This document shows positions 42,046-53,718 of a stretch of DNA of 64,000 nt, piece after piece. The first letter of the stretch is position 1, and every line of letters starts with the position of its first letter. Below the pieces are notes generated by a model that saw only the letters and a program-made list of their open reading frames with translations, did no database searches and was not told the DNA's origin. The position numbers and the translations under genes were made by a program. The DNA is from Akanthomyces muscarius. Lineage: Eukaryota; Ascomycota; Sordariomycetes; Hypocreales; Cordycipitaceae. The stretch covers positions 3,286,001 through 3,350,000 of the forward strand of contig NC_079241.1 of the NCBI RefSeq assembly GCF_028009165.1. The letters are read 5' to 3'.

Positions 42046-44672
42046 TGTGAGATGAAGACGGAGCAATTCTGCTTATAAGAAATGATTCATTATTCTGTCT
42101 GCTTTTCTGGCAGCTTTCAAGCGCGTTGTTGATATGCAGCAGCGTGGTGTTGATGGGACATCTAAGCTGCTGGGTAGCTGAAAGCTGCGTGGTGATGTAT
42201 GTGGTGGCGTACGGTGTTGCTTGGTGACATTTTAGTTGTGTTATTAATAGCGGTGGTAAGCAGGCACAATTTAGCCGATAACTACATTATTTTTTGCAAT
42301 ATTTCTGGAATACTGGAACGTCGTTTTTAGCCCGAACAATTTTCTTCCTTTTAGAAGTGTTTTGTTTCCTCGTTGACGACACCAGTAGTACCCTATACAC
42401 GTCAACTACACCAGGGTGAGCGGCTGTGACGCAATCGCGATTCGACACTGCCTAATTCAGCAAGTAGTCAATCTGGCATAGAAAGCTCCGCAGGTGAGAT
42501 GCGCATCAATAAATCCCATGAATACTGCTTTCACACAAGTCAACTAATACCATCTGCTATAATAAGAAGCGGCTTCGCTGCATGCCACGATGGTGGTGCC
42601 GGCCGGAGCCCACAATTGATTTCTAAATTTGGCACGAGGCGCAGCGGCCGCCACAGCGGGCTCTACCAGTAAGAAGCAGAAGAAGACTAAAATCACAAAC
42701 GCTCCAGAAGGAGTCAAGCAGCGAGCGGCAGGAATTGTCGGGCCTGCCCTCCCCCTGGCTAGTGCTGCATGTGAGATGGCGATTGGTGAGATGGGCTGAA
42801 AAATGTTGCTGCAGCGGATGCAGCCACACAGCCTGGGCAGCCTAGGCGAGAGGGAGGCTCAAACGAGGCTGACTTCAACTGGCATCAGTAAAGCCCAGGG
42901 CAAGATTAGGGCACATTCTGCAGCACAAAAAGCCAATAGCAAAATTTGCAAATGGGACGACGAAAGGGCGCCAGCATGGGGCGGCGGGCGGCACAACGGG
43001 CATGCAGGACGCTCTGTCGATCCGTGTTTCTAAATACGAAGAGGCGGGCTTGCCGACAGACGCTGAGGGAGGTCGCCCACCGGGGTGCAGACGGATGGAC
43101 AATGGACTGGCCATGGTTCGGATCTAGTTAGGTAACAGTCCGTAGCTCAAGCTGGGACAGATTGCCCATGCCGTATCGTGTGGCAGGGAAGAAAGGGTCC
43201 CGGGCAACTGGGCAAAAGGCATGCCGTCATTTCATCTACAAAGTAATGAGCAGAGGACGATACGAGGCTGGAAACGGGCTTGGCAACGGTATTATTACTG
43301 GTGTTTAGTACGGATAGTGCGAATGGAAATTTTTCTTCTTCCCTAGCGTCCACTGTTGACCTCGTCATTGTCTGGCTCGTTTCTTTGTGTACTGGTAGTG
43401 AGGCGAGGCAATGACGTACCTTGTTTGGGCCTGGTCAACATGGCAACAACCAGGAGATGGGCGTCTGAGAGGAAAAGGACAAACGTTTAACGCCACCATT
43501 CGCAGGGGGGAATCAAATACAGTAAATGTACAGCTAGTCTCGACCTTGTAGTTTATCTTGAAATGTCTCATATTTTAGCCCGTTTTCCTGAATTGTTTGC
43601 TGCTTGCTTTCTTTTGTCCCCTTTTCCCAAGGTACTGCTGTCTCATAGATGGGCGACCTGCCAGGGGCCTAGGGCCCTGAAAGTGAACCCCTTGTAGCGC
43701 TTGTGGTGGGGTCGACAGGCTGTGCTGGGCAGACAATTCACTTCACTTGCAGGGTGAGAGACACCACAGTCTACGGATACCGGTACCGCGTCTGTTTTCT
43801 TATTCAAGAAGATGAGAAATTTACAGACAAAAAAACTTAAAACAACGCCAAAAGAGAATTAGAGGATGACGAGCAGGGTATGGACCAAGCGACAGCTCCA
43901 GGGCCCCGTCCACATGGCAGGGTTGTCCGAGCAGCCCTCCACCAAGAAAAGGGACCTCGAGGCGCATCACCGGGATCCCAACCAACCAGCATCAGGGCCC
44001 TGAGCGCCCCTCCCCCCAGTAACCCCTCCGCCTCCGCCTCATCGCCTCGAGCTTCAGAAGCACAAGCAGAAACGAACAAGAGATGGCCCTTGTTATTCTT
44101 GGCTCGTTTTTATTTTGGTCCCACGACGTCAGCCTCTCCATGCTTGTGTAGTTTTGTACGAGCTGTAGCACCACACCACACCACACTACACCATACCACA
44201 CCAACGCGAGGCTGCCTCCTGCGCCGCACCAGCAACCGTGCCACCGCCCGTCTAGATACCTAGCTTATATACAACGGCCAGCCGCCGCCCCAACCCGCTG
44301 CTGGCCCCCCTCCATATTCCAATCCAGTTTCTCATCAGCGTCTCTGTACCAGTACATCATATACCCAGCAAGACACTTTACTATTTCCTTATTCTGTCTC
44401 GCACGCACCAGTGTCTTGACAGCCCAGCAATACTCCTCGAGTCAACCCCACCCCGAGACAACTCTGTCGTCACCGTCTTTCTGCCGCTCGCCTCACCTCT
44501 CCCACCCTCCCACTGGACTCGACCTCTCGAGCCTCCTTGCCTAACCCACGTGCGGCTGTCGGGCATACATCAACTCGATCCCGCGACTTTTGCTCTCCTC
44601 CTCCTCACCTCTCTTTCTCTCTCGCTCTTCTCCCACCCCCCCCGTACCTCCACACGCACACATACCGCAAAG
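42046..44672. other. Long divergent intergenic region, glycosylase gene and UAP1
   Basis: No supported gene in 2.6 kb. Short open frames show no domain. The right third, from about 44160, is rich in CCACA units and C/T runs and probably is the promoter and leader of UAP1. A TTATATA at 44266-44272, about 400 bases before the start codon, may be its TATA element. Confidence 0.5.
44171..44203 (+). repeat. CCACA-type tandem repeat upstream of UAP1
   Basis: Six to seven imperfect copies of a five-base unit (CCACA, with CTACA and CATAC variants) about 480 bases before the UAP1 start codon. Confidence 0.75.
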
Positions 44673-46227
44673 ATGCAAGCCGTCAAGCAAGCACTGCACA
44701 TTGGCACCAATGGCACCGCTCGTGCCGAGCCCACCACGGATGCCGTTGCCCAGCTCAAGCAAAAATACACAGATGCCGAGCAGGACCACGTCTTTAACTT
44801 CTACGACACCCTCAGCACCGACGACAAGGCCGCTCTCTACGAGCAGCTCTCCGGCTTTGACCCCGTCCGCATCAACGAGTACGCCCAGCGCGCCCTCAAG
44901 CCCGCCGAGACCGATGGCCAGCCCGCCGTCCTCGAGCCCCTGCCAGAGTCCGCCACCGCCAGCATCCTCGACTCGAAGCCCGAAGATCTCACAAAATGGT
45001 ATGAATCAGGTCTTGACCTGATTGGCAAGAACCAGGTCGCCGTCGTTCTCATGGCTGGTGGCCAGGGCACACGTCTCGGCAGCTCCGCCCCCAAGGGCTG
45101 CTACGACATTGGCCTGCCCTCGCACAAGTCTCTCTTCCAGATCCAGGCCGAGCGTATCCGCAAGGTCCAGGAGCTTGCTGCCAAGAAGACGGGGGCTCAG
45201 ACTGTCGCTGTTCCCTGGTACGTGATGACCAGCGGTCCTACACGCAAACCCACCGAAGAGTTTTTCGAGAAGAACGACTACTTTGGCCTCGACCGCAGCA
45301 ACGTCCAGATCTTTGAGCAGGGTGTCCTGCCCTGCATCTCCAACGACGGCAAAATCCTCCTCGAGAGCAAGGGCAAGGTCGCTGTCGCCCCCGACGGCAA
45401 TGGTGGCATCTACCAGGCCCTGATCCTCCATGGCGTTCTCGATGACATGCGCAAGCGTGGCATCCAGCACATCCACGCCTACTGCGTCGACAACTGCCTG
45501 GTCAAGGTTGCGGACCCCGTCTTCATTGGCTTCTCGGCTGAGCAAAACGTCGACATTGCCACCAAGGTGGTGCGCAAGCGCAACGCCACCGAGTCTGTCG
45601 GCCTGATCCTCTCCCGCAACGGCAAGCCCGACGTCGTCGAGTACTCCGAAATCGACAAGGCCACCGCCGAGGCCGAGGACTCGTCGCACCCGGGCGTCCT
45701 CAAGTTCCGCGCCGCCAACATTGTCAACCACTACTACTCCTTCCGCTTTCTCGAGTCCATCCCCGAGTGGGCGCACAAGCTGCCCCACCACGTCGCCCGC
45801 AAGAAGATCCCCTCGACCGACCTCGAGACGGGCGAGACCGTCAAGCCCGAGAAGCCTAACGGCATCAAGCTTGAGCAGTTTGTCTTTGACGTCTTCCCCA
45901 TGCTGCCCCTCGACAAGTTTGCCTGCATGGAGGTCCAGCGCGAGGACGAGTTCTCCCCACTCAAGAACGCCAAGGGCACCGGCCAGGACGACGAGGACAC
46001 CAGCCGAGCCGCCGTCATGGACCAGGGTGAGAGATGGGCCAAGGCTGCCGGTGCTATCGTCGTTGCCGACGGCGGCGTCGAGATTTCTCCTCTCATCAGC
46101 TACGTAAGTTGCCAATCTCCTTCTTCTTCACAGCAATCATGTACTAACACTGCAACAGGGTGGTGAAGGCTTGGAAAAGCTCAGCGGCAAGACTGTCCAG
46201 GCTCCCGCAGTCGTGGAGCTCGAATAA
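44673..46227 (+). CDS. UAP1: UDP-N-acetylglucosamine pyrophosphorylase
   Basis: Two exons, 44673-46103 and 46159-46227, give 499 residues. The nucleotide-binding signature [11 protein letters not shown] is at 126-136. Further conserved parts are [10 protein letters not shown], the [11 protein letters not shown] substrate loop, [15 protein letters not shown], and [13 protein letters not shown] near the C-terminus. The enzyme makes UDP-GlcNAc from GlcNAc-1-phosphate and UTP in the cytosol. UDP-GlcNAc feeds chitin synthesis, N-glycosylation and GPI anchors, so it sits metabolically upstream of the PIG-P protein and of the chitin targeted by the chitinase and LysM proteins in this window. The start at 44673 is the first ATG in frame; the frame upstream is open but starts without ATG. 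The last exon codes for only 22 residues. Confidence 0.95.
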
Positions 46228-46537
46228 AGTTTTGTAATCATGTATTGACGAATTTTTGTATGGCATGGCGTTTTTTTGTTTTGTTTGTAGCGGCCTCGTA
46301 CCTGTTTGGTCAGGTCTGTCCGGAGTGAAAAAAAAAAGACAAAGTCTACGCATATTGTACTTTGGGGGATTCGGGGCTTTTAGAGCATTGATCTAGACGC
46401 CACGTACAGCTGCGAAAGCTCAGGCGGCGTGCAACTGGATAGTTCGGATATACATAAAGCGACAGAGCATAATAATACTGAATTCTATCACCGCATCGGG
46501 TGCTCGTCTCTACATGTGCCACATACTTACGCTAGGG
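46228..46537. other. Convergent 3' region between UAP1 and the GH36 gene
   Basis: 310 bases between facing stop codons, with a T-rich stretch near 46270. No gene seen. Confidence 0.55.
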
Positions 46538-49456
46538 CTAAATATCAAGAATATTGACAGTGACTTCTAGCTCGTTGCTCCAACCACTATCCAGTCCCAG
46601 CTCTTTCCATGCAGTCTGCACATCGACCTCTAGGACAGAGTCGGCAGACGACGAGATACTGACCGTGTGCCTCGGCACAGGGTGGCCAAAGATGCTCACC
46701 ATGAAGTTGTCGTCAATCGTCATGCTTGACAAGCTAGATATATAAACGCCTATTTCAGCTGTCAGCAAAAGTCTGTCCGCTGTTCTTAATGCTTCATTGG
46801 CGCATGCTTACCAAAGACCCCTAGTGCCCTGAGCTTCGATGTGACTGAGATTTTGGAATCCATCAGGATACGACTCGCCTCAATCGCAGCACAGCCCGTC
46901 ATCTTGTCAATGAGACCTAGGTTCGCGACTCCCATTACACCAAAGTGTCGACTTGGAAAAGTCGTCAACTCGTATGCGGTGTAAATCTCGTAGCCTTTTA
47001 CGCTAGGCGTCGTCAGCAGCGCCGGGCTTTGTCCGTTTGTAAAGCGCAGGGGTTTTGAGAGACGGCCCGTCGTGTAGGCCCGCACGACGTAGGAATCGAG
47101 CTCGGAGATGCCGCGGAACTCGGACAGCAGCGTCAAGCACGAGTTTCGCACCTCTGACGTCTGAAAGACTCCCATCAGCGAGATCCCTCCGCTTTGGGAT
47201 CCTAGGAAATTGTCGTTAGTTTTCAGCAAACAAGACCCATGGAACCCAGTCAAGGAAAAAGTTAAGCCGACAAGAAATACGGCGACTGAGATCAAGACCC
47301 CATGAAACGGAAATAAGAAAGTGAAAAAAAAAAAAAACATCCTTACCATGGTAACTGCCAATTTTGAGCAAAGCCCCAGAGTTGAAGTCCAAGTACGGAT
47401 CCAGCGCAATTCCAACAACACTCGGCCTCAGAATTATCGTCTTGCCCAGCGTCGTACTTGAGGCAACCTGCCTCAGAAGCTCCAGGTTGTGCTGCCCGGG
47501 CTTGTCAGTGATGTAGATGGGCCCGCCGCTCAGGCACCGCGCCGCGGCGTGAAAGTCGGCAAAGGCATGGCTCGTCTGGAACATGTCCCAGTCGGGCACC
47601 ACGTTGAGGTACTGCGCAAAGATGCTGTTGTGCGCATTGGCCCACACGTGCCAGCGGTGTGACGCGGGCCCCTCGTCTGGAAAGTAGTCATCCGAATTGC
47701 GCGCGACCACGGGCGACCGGATCCGGGGCATGAACGCGTGGAAGAGGGCCTGCGGGAACTGCGCCATGCAAACAATGGCGTTGCTGCCAAAGTGGCGGAG
47801 CGAGGCAATCGACCACTTGTCCAGGTACGCGGCGATGAGCGCCTTGCGGGCGGCGGCGCCGGCAATGGCATCCAGCGCGCACTGCGCGTCCGTCTTGACG
47901 CCGTCCACGCCCGATTGTATAAGAAACGAGTAAAAGTCGTCGTAGAATTTGCTTACGTCGTCCTGGGCCACTACGGTCATGTCTGTGTTGTTGTCCTCGC
48001 GGCGGACGCGGATGGTTTTGTACCTCTGCGCAATGGCGCCGCGGGGGGAGATGCCGCCCCAGTAGCCCAGCAGAGCATGCCAGACAAATATATGCTCAAT
48101 GTTTCGGTGGTTGCGTCGAATTTGGGAGACTGCGCCTTTGAGACCACCAGGAAATCCTGTTGGATTTGCCTCGAACTCGAGCCAGCCAGGCTGCGCGGCA
48201 CCTTGGCCTGTCCCGTCGATAGACTGCCAGTTGTCGTCGATGATGAGATTCGAGATGCTAATGCCGCCCTTCTCCAAGTCTTCCAAGGCTTCAAGGATCT
48301 TGTCTTCTGTCAAGTTTTGGCCAAGGGAATTCCAAGTACCTATGCCAGTCAGTATCATTGTGTCCTGTTGGGAATGGGCGACTCACAATATCCCAAGCCA
48401 TCATACCAATTTTCTCGCCACTTTGGCTCGAAGTCACTAGGTTTGTCCGATAGAGAAGTTGAGCCCTCTGTTTGGGAATACTTCCAGATCAGACTTCTCG
48501 CGTGATATATAACGGAGGCTATGGCTTTGTCAAGTTTGTACCCCGTCGAGACGAGGACCATGAGGTCGCGCTCGACTGGAGCATCATTGCGGGCCTACAA
48601 TCATTAATATGATATTCCTGGCGACATTTGCTTGACGTACATGAAGAGTAATGGAGTTGGAATCTGTACTGCGGAACAAGGCCAATATGTCGTCGACTCC
48701 CGATACAGCGAGAAAGACCAAATGGCGGCCTTTTCCGTCAGCGAAAGAGCATAGTATTGCTTCTTTATCGAGTGCAAATCTCGAGAGCCCTTTCCTGGGG
48801 GCTATCCATGGAACACCCGATCGGACCAATGCAAACCACCTGTTTTACGGATTAGTACTTTGAATGGATGATGACCTTTATTCGGTGATTGAGACGTACT
48901 TTCGAAAGTGGGTAAACGGTGTACCAATCTCAACATCCTTGAAACTCGACTTGTCCGCCGAGCATGGAGCAATTTTGGTTGTCAAGGACCATAGACTTGT
49001 TTCCGGGGCTTGGCTTCGGAGGGTTGAAATCGACCATTCTGAGGATAGATTGGGAATCAAATCCTCTAGTTTCTGAGACGCGGCTGCTGTATCTTCTGAT
49101 ACAACATAACCGTCCTCAATTCCGTATTCTTGATTGGTCCATATCCAAGGCTGATCCAATGTATGACGGAACTTTATAGTAAATTGAATCGATTTATTAA
49201 AGGGCAGTTCGGCTCTGAAATGCAGCCGTGAGAGTGATGCCGACAGCTCTAGGTCGACTGCTTCCTCCTCCTCGGTGGCAGGGGCGAGGTCTAGGCCCTC
49301 CCACTCATTTCCATCTGTGCTATGCCACAGACAAACTTGCCAGTCTGCGTGCGCAAAATGATTCGGAACTTCGAGGACAGCGCTGATGGGGTGCGTCTTT
49401 GCCTTCACTGTGGTGACATCACCGAGGCGGGGAAGGGTCTGTACTCGAATTTGCAT
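46538..49456 (-). CDS. Raffinose-synthase/SIP-like glycoside hydrolase family 36 protein
   Basis: Six exons: 48900-49456, 48641-48839, 48387-48594, 47347-48339, 46812-47201 and 46538-46749, giving 852 residues; every join keeps the frame and restores family motifs, for example YCTWNSLGQ across intron 3. An N-terminal beta-rich domain (about 1-250) precedes a TIM barrel with IDDNWQ, HALLGYWGG, VDGVKTDAQ (nucleophile candidate Asp472) and ARNSDDYFPDE, which carries the likely acid/base. A C-terminal beta domain follows. The layout matches plant raffinose synthases and seed-imbibition proteins, which are galactosyltransferases or alkaline alpha-galactosidases. No signal peptide is visible, so it is probably cytosolic. 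Whether it transfers or hydrolyses galactose cannot be read from sequence. Confidence 0.88.
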
Positions 49457-49979
49457 TACTCCACTGCTCGATGAAGCCAGAGCGGACGGTGATTATAAAT
49501 TTCTTTTTGTTTTTCATGAATTGTTCATAGGCGAAGTTCGGATGAAGCTGGCATACTGATGCTGATGCACTCGTAGGCGGAGATACGAGGTACGTACCAT
49601 ACCAGGAGCATGCGCAGCAGGTCTTGGGCACCTGACACCACCACACTTTTATATGCAACCTCTAAAACCGGCAATGAAACGATCGGATTAAACCGCTTTG
49701 ATTTCCCAAAAGACCAAATCGTTTTTAATCACTTTCTCAAGCATCTCTTGCCTTGCCCAAGCTGACCGGCAATGTAGACAATTGCTTTGAGCTTAGTTGA
49801 TAAGCGAGGCATGTGATTGGCCAGACACCCTTGCCCAGGAGTCGGAGCTGGTCGGAATGACTAAGTGGAAAACCTGGAACCTCAGGCCACAAACTAGCAC
49901 AGCAAAGCTTCTTGCCGAGCCAAGTGGAAAGATTTCATCAAACCACTCAATCGAACGTCAAACCTCCAAACTCCTCCCC
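49457..49979. promoter_or_regulatory. Bidirectional promoter region, GH36 gene and mitochondrial peptidase gene
   Basis: 523 bases separate the divergent start codons. AT-rich near 49490-49520. No clear TATA for either gene and no gene seen. Confidence 0.5.
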
Positions 49980-51642
49980 ATGGCGTCACGCAGGCTAGCT
50001 TTGAACCTCTCGCAGGGTCTGCGAACCCGTGCTGGTCTGTCGGCCGCCGGTCCCCTCCGTCGAGGCTTCGCGACGCCTTCCAACGTCGGCAAGACCCAGA
50101 CGACAACCCTGAAGAATGGACTGACCGTGAGCATCATCACAAGGGGTCAATTGGCCCCGAACAGCCATTGAGCCCAAGTATCTGACTAGTATCTCGACAG
50201 GTCGCTACCGAGCACTCCCCATGGGCCCAGACCTCCACGGTCGGCATGTGGATTGACGCTGGCTCTCGCGCCGAGACGAACGAGAACAACGGCACCGCGC
50301 ACTTCCTCGAGCACCTTGCCTTCAAGGTCCGACACCCCGAAGCATGACACTACCAATCGATTCTAACGTCCTTTTGCAGGGTACCGCCCGCCGCTCTCAG
50401 CAACAATTAGAGCTTGAGATTGAGAACCTCGGTGCTCACCTCAACGCGTACACTTCGGTCAGTGCTGACCCAGTCCATGATATCATCGGGATCTACGGCT
50501 AATAGTGACACAGCGTGAAAACACCGTCTACTTCGCCAAGGCCTTCAACTCTGATGTTCCCCAGTGCGTCGACATCCTCTCCGATATTCTCCAGAACTCC
50601 AAGCTCGAGCAATCCGCCATCGAGCGCGAGCGCGACGTCATCCTCCGCGAGTCCGAGGAGGTCGAGAAGCAGATCGAGGAGGTTGTCTTTGACCACCTGC
50701 ACGCTACTGCTTTCCAGGGCCAGCCTCTCGGCCGCACCATCCTCGGTCCCCGCGAGAACATCCGCGACATCACCCGCACCGAACTCACCAACTACATCAA
50801 GAACAACTACACTGCCGAGCGCATGGTCCTTGTCGGCTCTGGTGGCGTCCCTCACGACAAGCTTGTCGACCTCGCCGAGAAGCACTTCTCTGGTCTCCCC
50901 AGCAAGGGCGCCGAGAACGAGGCTTACATTCTGTCCAAGAAGAAGGCCGACTTCATCGGCTCTGACGTCCGTGTCCGTGATGACACTATCGGCACTGCCA
51001 ACATCGCTCTTGCCGTCGAGGGTGTTAGCTGGAACTCTGAGGACTACTTCACTGCTCTTGTCACGCAGGCTATCGTCGGCAACTATGACAAGGCTATGGG
51101 CAACGCCCCTCACCAGGGCAGCAAGCTCAGCGGCTTCGTCCACCGCCACGATCTCGCCAACAGCTTCATGAGCTTCTCCACCAGCTACAGCGACACTGGG
51201 TAAGCACTTTGGAAACACATGCAAGTAATACAGCACACTGACCACCTCTTGCAGTCTCTGGGGTATCTACCTCGTAACCGACAAGACGACCCGCGTGGAT
51301 GACCTTGTCCACTTCACTATCAAGGAGTGGATGCGTCTCTGCACCAACGTCAGCGGTGCCGAGGTTGAGCGTGCCAAGGCCCAGCTCAAGGCTTCCATCC
51401 TCCTCTCCCTCGACGGTACCACTGCCGTTGCTGAGGACGTCGGCCGTCAACTCATCACTACCGGTCGCCGCATGAGCCCCGGCGAGATCGAGCGCAGAAT
51501 TGATTCCATTACCGACAAGGACGTCATGGACTTTGCCAACAAGCACCTGTGGGATAAGGACCTTGCCATCAGCGCCGTCGGCAACATTGAGGCTCTTTTC
51601 GATTACCAGCGTCTGCGAAACACGATGAAGCCTTTCCACTAA
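49980..51642 (+). CDS. MAS1: Mitochondrial processing peptidase beta subunit
   Basis: Five exons: 49980-50126, 50201-50326, 50380-50457, 50514-51199 and 51255-51642, giving 474 residues. The N-terminus [19 protein letters not shown] is a typical presequence. The inverted zinc motif H-x-x-E-H is intact: His83, Glu86 and His87 in HFLEH. It is followed by the helix with [11 protein letters not shown] and EEVEKQ, which provides the distal glutamate ligand. The second inactive M16 domain follows, ending near the C-terminus MKPFH. With the alpha subunit this enzyme removes presequences from imported matrix proteins; in Neurospora the same protein (PEP) is also core I of complex III. The first three introns fall between codons; two have less usual donors, GTCCGA and GTCAGT. 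Confidence 0.94.
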
Positions 51643-52072
51643 AAGATCTCTTTTGTTTAAGTATCGGGGGAAGAAGGGCTGGATTTGGTCTGCAAGGGCG
51701 AGGGTCGGGTATAGAAGTGTATAAGATACCGTATTACAGTGGCCTAGTGTACCATATAGTCTTCCATGTTCACACAGGTTTTTCTTTCGCCTCCGTGACT
51801 TGTGTCTTGTTTCAACATACCGGTACATAGGGGGCCGGAGCGGTCCTAGTACGGTGGTACGCTTCTTCCCATTAATGCTACGTCAAAGTCAGGTATGAAG
51901 ACACGTCCGTAAATTGCAACTCTTGTATTGCTTAAGTGGAAAAATCAACCATGGTGCCGCGGTGCTTTTCTCGCGGTGCTATAGAAACTCCAAGAACGCC
52001 ATTCCATTTCCAAACGCAGACCCCATTCCCAATAATACAAGTAAAGCATGTTCAGACCTCACCAGATTGTAA
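51643..52072. other. Convergent 3' region between peptidase and TAF9 genes
   Basis: 430 bases between facing stop codons. No gene seen. Confidence 0.55.
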
Positions 52073-52843
52073 TCACTCAGCCATTTCTTCATCGACGTCG
52101 TCACCAAACATGTCCTCCACCGTGCCCCCCTCAACACCATCACCACCGACATCCTCCGGCGCGGGGCCCTGTATGCCCTCCATGGCGTCGCCGTCGCCGC
52201 CGCCGCCGCCCATCTCCGGGACCTCCTCCTCGCCAATCTCGTCCCAGACGTCCTGCAGACCCCAGCTGGTGCCGCTGAGGACGAAGCGCTCGCTGGGCAG
52301 GCGCACACCCCACTCATTAGGCACGATGCGCGGGAGGGCGACCTTGTTGCGCTCGCGGGCGAGCTCCTGCATGTACTCCTTGCTGATGCCGCCGCCGCTG
52401 CTGCCGCCGCGGAACTGGTAGCCGAGGCGTGCGGCGACGGAGAGCTTGACGGCGTTGGCGGAGACTGAGGCGTCACCGGGAGCCGCGGCGCTGGCTCCCG
52501 CGCTGGCCGAGGGCTTGGCGCCGGCCTGCGTCACGTAGGGGTCGCCCGAGAGGTGCAGCGCGTCGTTGAGGATGGACGAGGTGTGGCGGTAGGCGAAGTC
52601 GAGGAGGAGCAGGGGCACGCGCTGCTCGTACGACGTGACGCCCTGCGAGGTCAGCAGCAGCTCAATGAGGCGGGCGTCGCGCGGCCGCGGCGCCGCGGCG
52701 GCTGACGAGGGGTGCTGCTGTGATGTGGATGATGGACCGGCGGCGGTCGTCGTCGTCGTCGCAGCAGCTGCCTGGGAGGGCTGCGCGGGCGCGGGCGTGA
52801 CAGATGCCGTCGCGCCATTGGTCTGAGGCGGCACGGACGACAT
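52073..52843 (-). CDS. TAF9: TAF9, histone-fold subunit of TFIID and SAGA
   Basis: Single exon, 256 residues. The first 50 residues are Ala/Thr/Ser/Gln-rich and disordered. The histone fold begins at [17 protein letters not shown] and continues [21 protein letters not shown], then after an Ala/Ser/Gly-rich loop of about 30 residues continues [18 protein letters not shown] and the conserved [12 protein letters not shown]. The C-terminus is Gly-rich and very acidic, ending [11 protein letters not shown]9 pairs with TAF6 in both TFIID and SAGA. The loop inside the histone fold is longer than in animals; I recall similar expansions in other filamentous fungi, so this is probably a lineage feature. 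It is divergent to the histidine biosynthesis gene. Confidence 0.92.
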   Translation of the reverse strand: MSSVPPQTNGATASVTPAPAQPSQAAAATTTTTAAGPSSTSQQHPSSAAAAPRPRDARLIELLLTSQGVTSYEQRVPLLLLDFAYRHTSSILNDALHLSGDPYVTQAGAKPSASAGASAAAPGDASVSANAVKLSVAARLGYQFRGGSSGGGISKEYMQELARERNKVALPRIVPNEWGVRLPSERFVLSGTSWGLQDVWDEIGEEEVPEMGGGGGDGDAMEGIQGPAPEDVGGDGVEGGTVEDMFGDDVDEEMAE

Positions 52844-53718
52844 GATGGTGATGCGAGGTGGATGGGCGCAAACCGATATCGTGGAGACCAGGTCGATGGG
52901 TAAAAGGCGGAGGAGGAGTTGGCGCCGAGCGGCAAACGAGAGGGCCGCGGCAGCTCACGGACAATGAAAGGAGTGTATCAGTTCGCGTTGTGAGTGATGT
53001 GCATGTCAAAGAATCGTCGAGCTGCAGTGGAATCGAAAGGCAGTGCGTGGTATCGTGAATTGGTGGTTTGCGTCGAGGCGAGAGCCTGGCTTGTGAGCGC
53101 GAGGGTGGTTGCGAGAGCTTGGGGCGCAATATCCTAATCCCGTTCCGGTTAAATACTGTGTGTTGGCACCGTGGGACACTCAGCGTGGAGCAGCAGAAAT
53201 GTGAGAAGTGGTATTTGAGTTAAACTGCAATTGTATAATGAATAAATAGCAATCCATCAGCCAAAATTTCAATTGACATTTTAAACTTGTTGCGTTGCTT
53301 CCCATGCCTATTGGCGATGTCGGCGCCGTGCATACACAAGTGCTATCGAGGGCCGATTCAGCGAGTGGCCAATGACAGCAGCACTAAAAAGCCCGCCCAC
53401 CTTGTCTGCCGCAAGCAAAAAGTTTTTGGTACTTTGGAGGGGCAGCAAGCAGCACCAGCACCAGCATCGGCACTGTCTGCCCCACCAGAAAAGACGGCCG
53501 ATGCAGGACGCAGAGTCATATCGAGTCTCTGCCCAAGCATACTCTTTTCTCTTTTGCTTCATAGGACCTGACATTGTCCGTCTGTTCGAGCAAAAGTCCC
53601 ACAGCGCCAGTTTCAGTCTGCCATATTAACTCTGCAACAGCGTTCCGTACCAACTTCCTCATTACTGCCCCGCTGGGTCGACCCTCCATCTACAGCGCCC
53701 CGAACGGTCTTTTACATC
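52844..53718. promoter_or_regulatory. Bidirectional promoter region, TAF9 and histidine biosynthesis gene
   Basis: 875 bases separate the divergent start codons. No Gcn4/Cpc1 site (TGACTCA) was noticed near the histidine gene, though half sites cannot be excluded. Open frames here are short shadows without domain. Confidence 0.45.

Noticed and set aside
42046..42066. Upstream start for the DNA glycosylase
   Set aside because: The frame is open there, but the codon at 42066 is TTG; the first ATG is at 42045.
45006..46115. 369-codon open frame on the minus strand opposite UAP1
   Set aside because: Antisense shadow of a strongly codon-biased gene; Val/Leu/Asp/Gly-rich with no domain.
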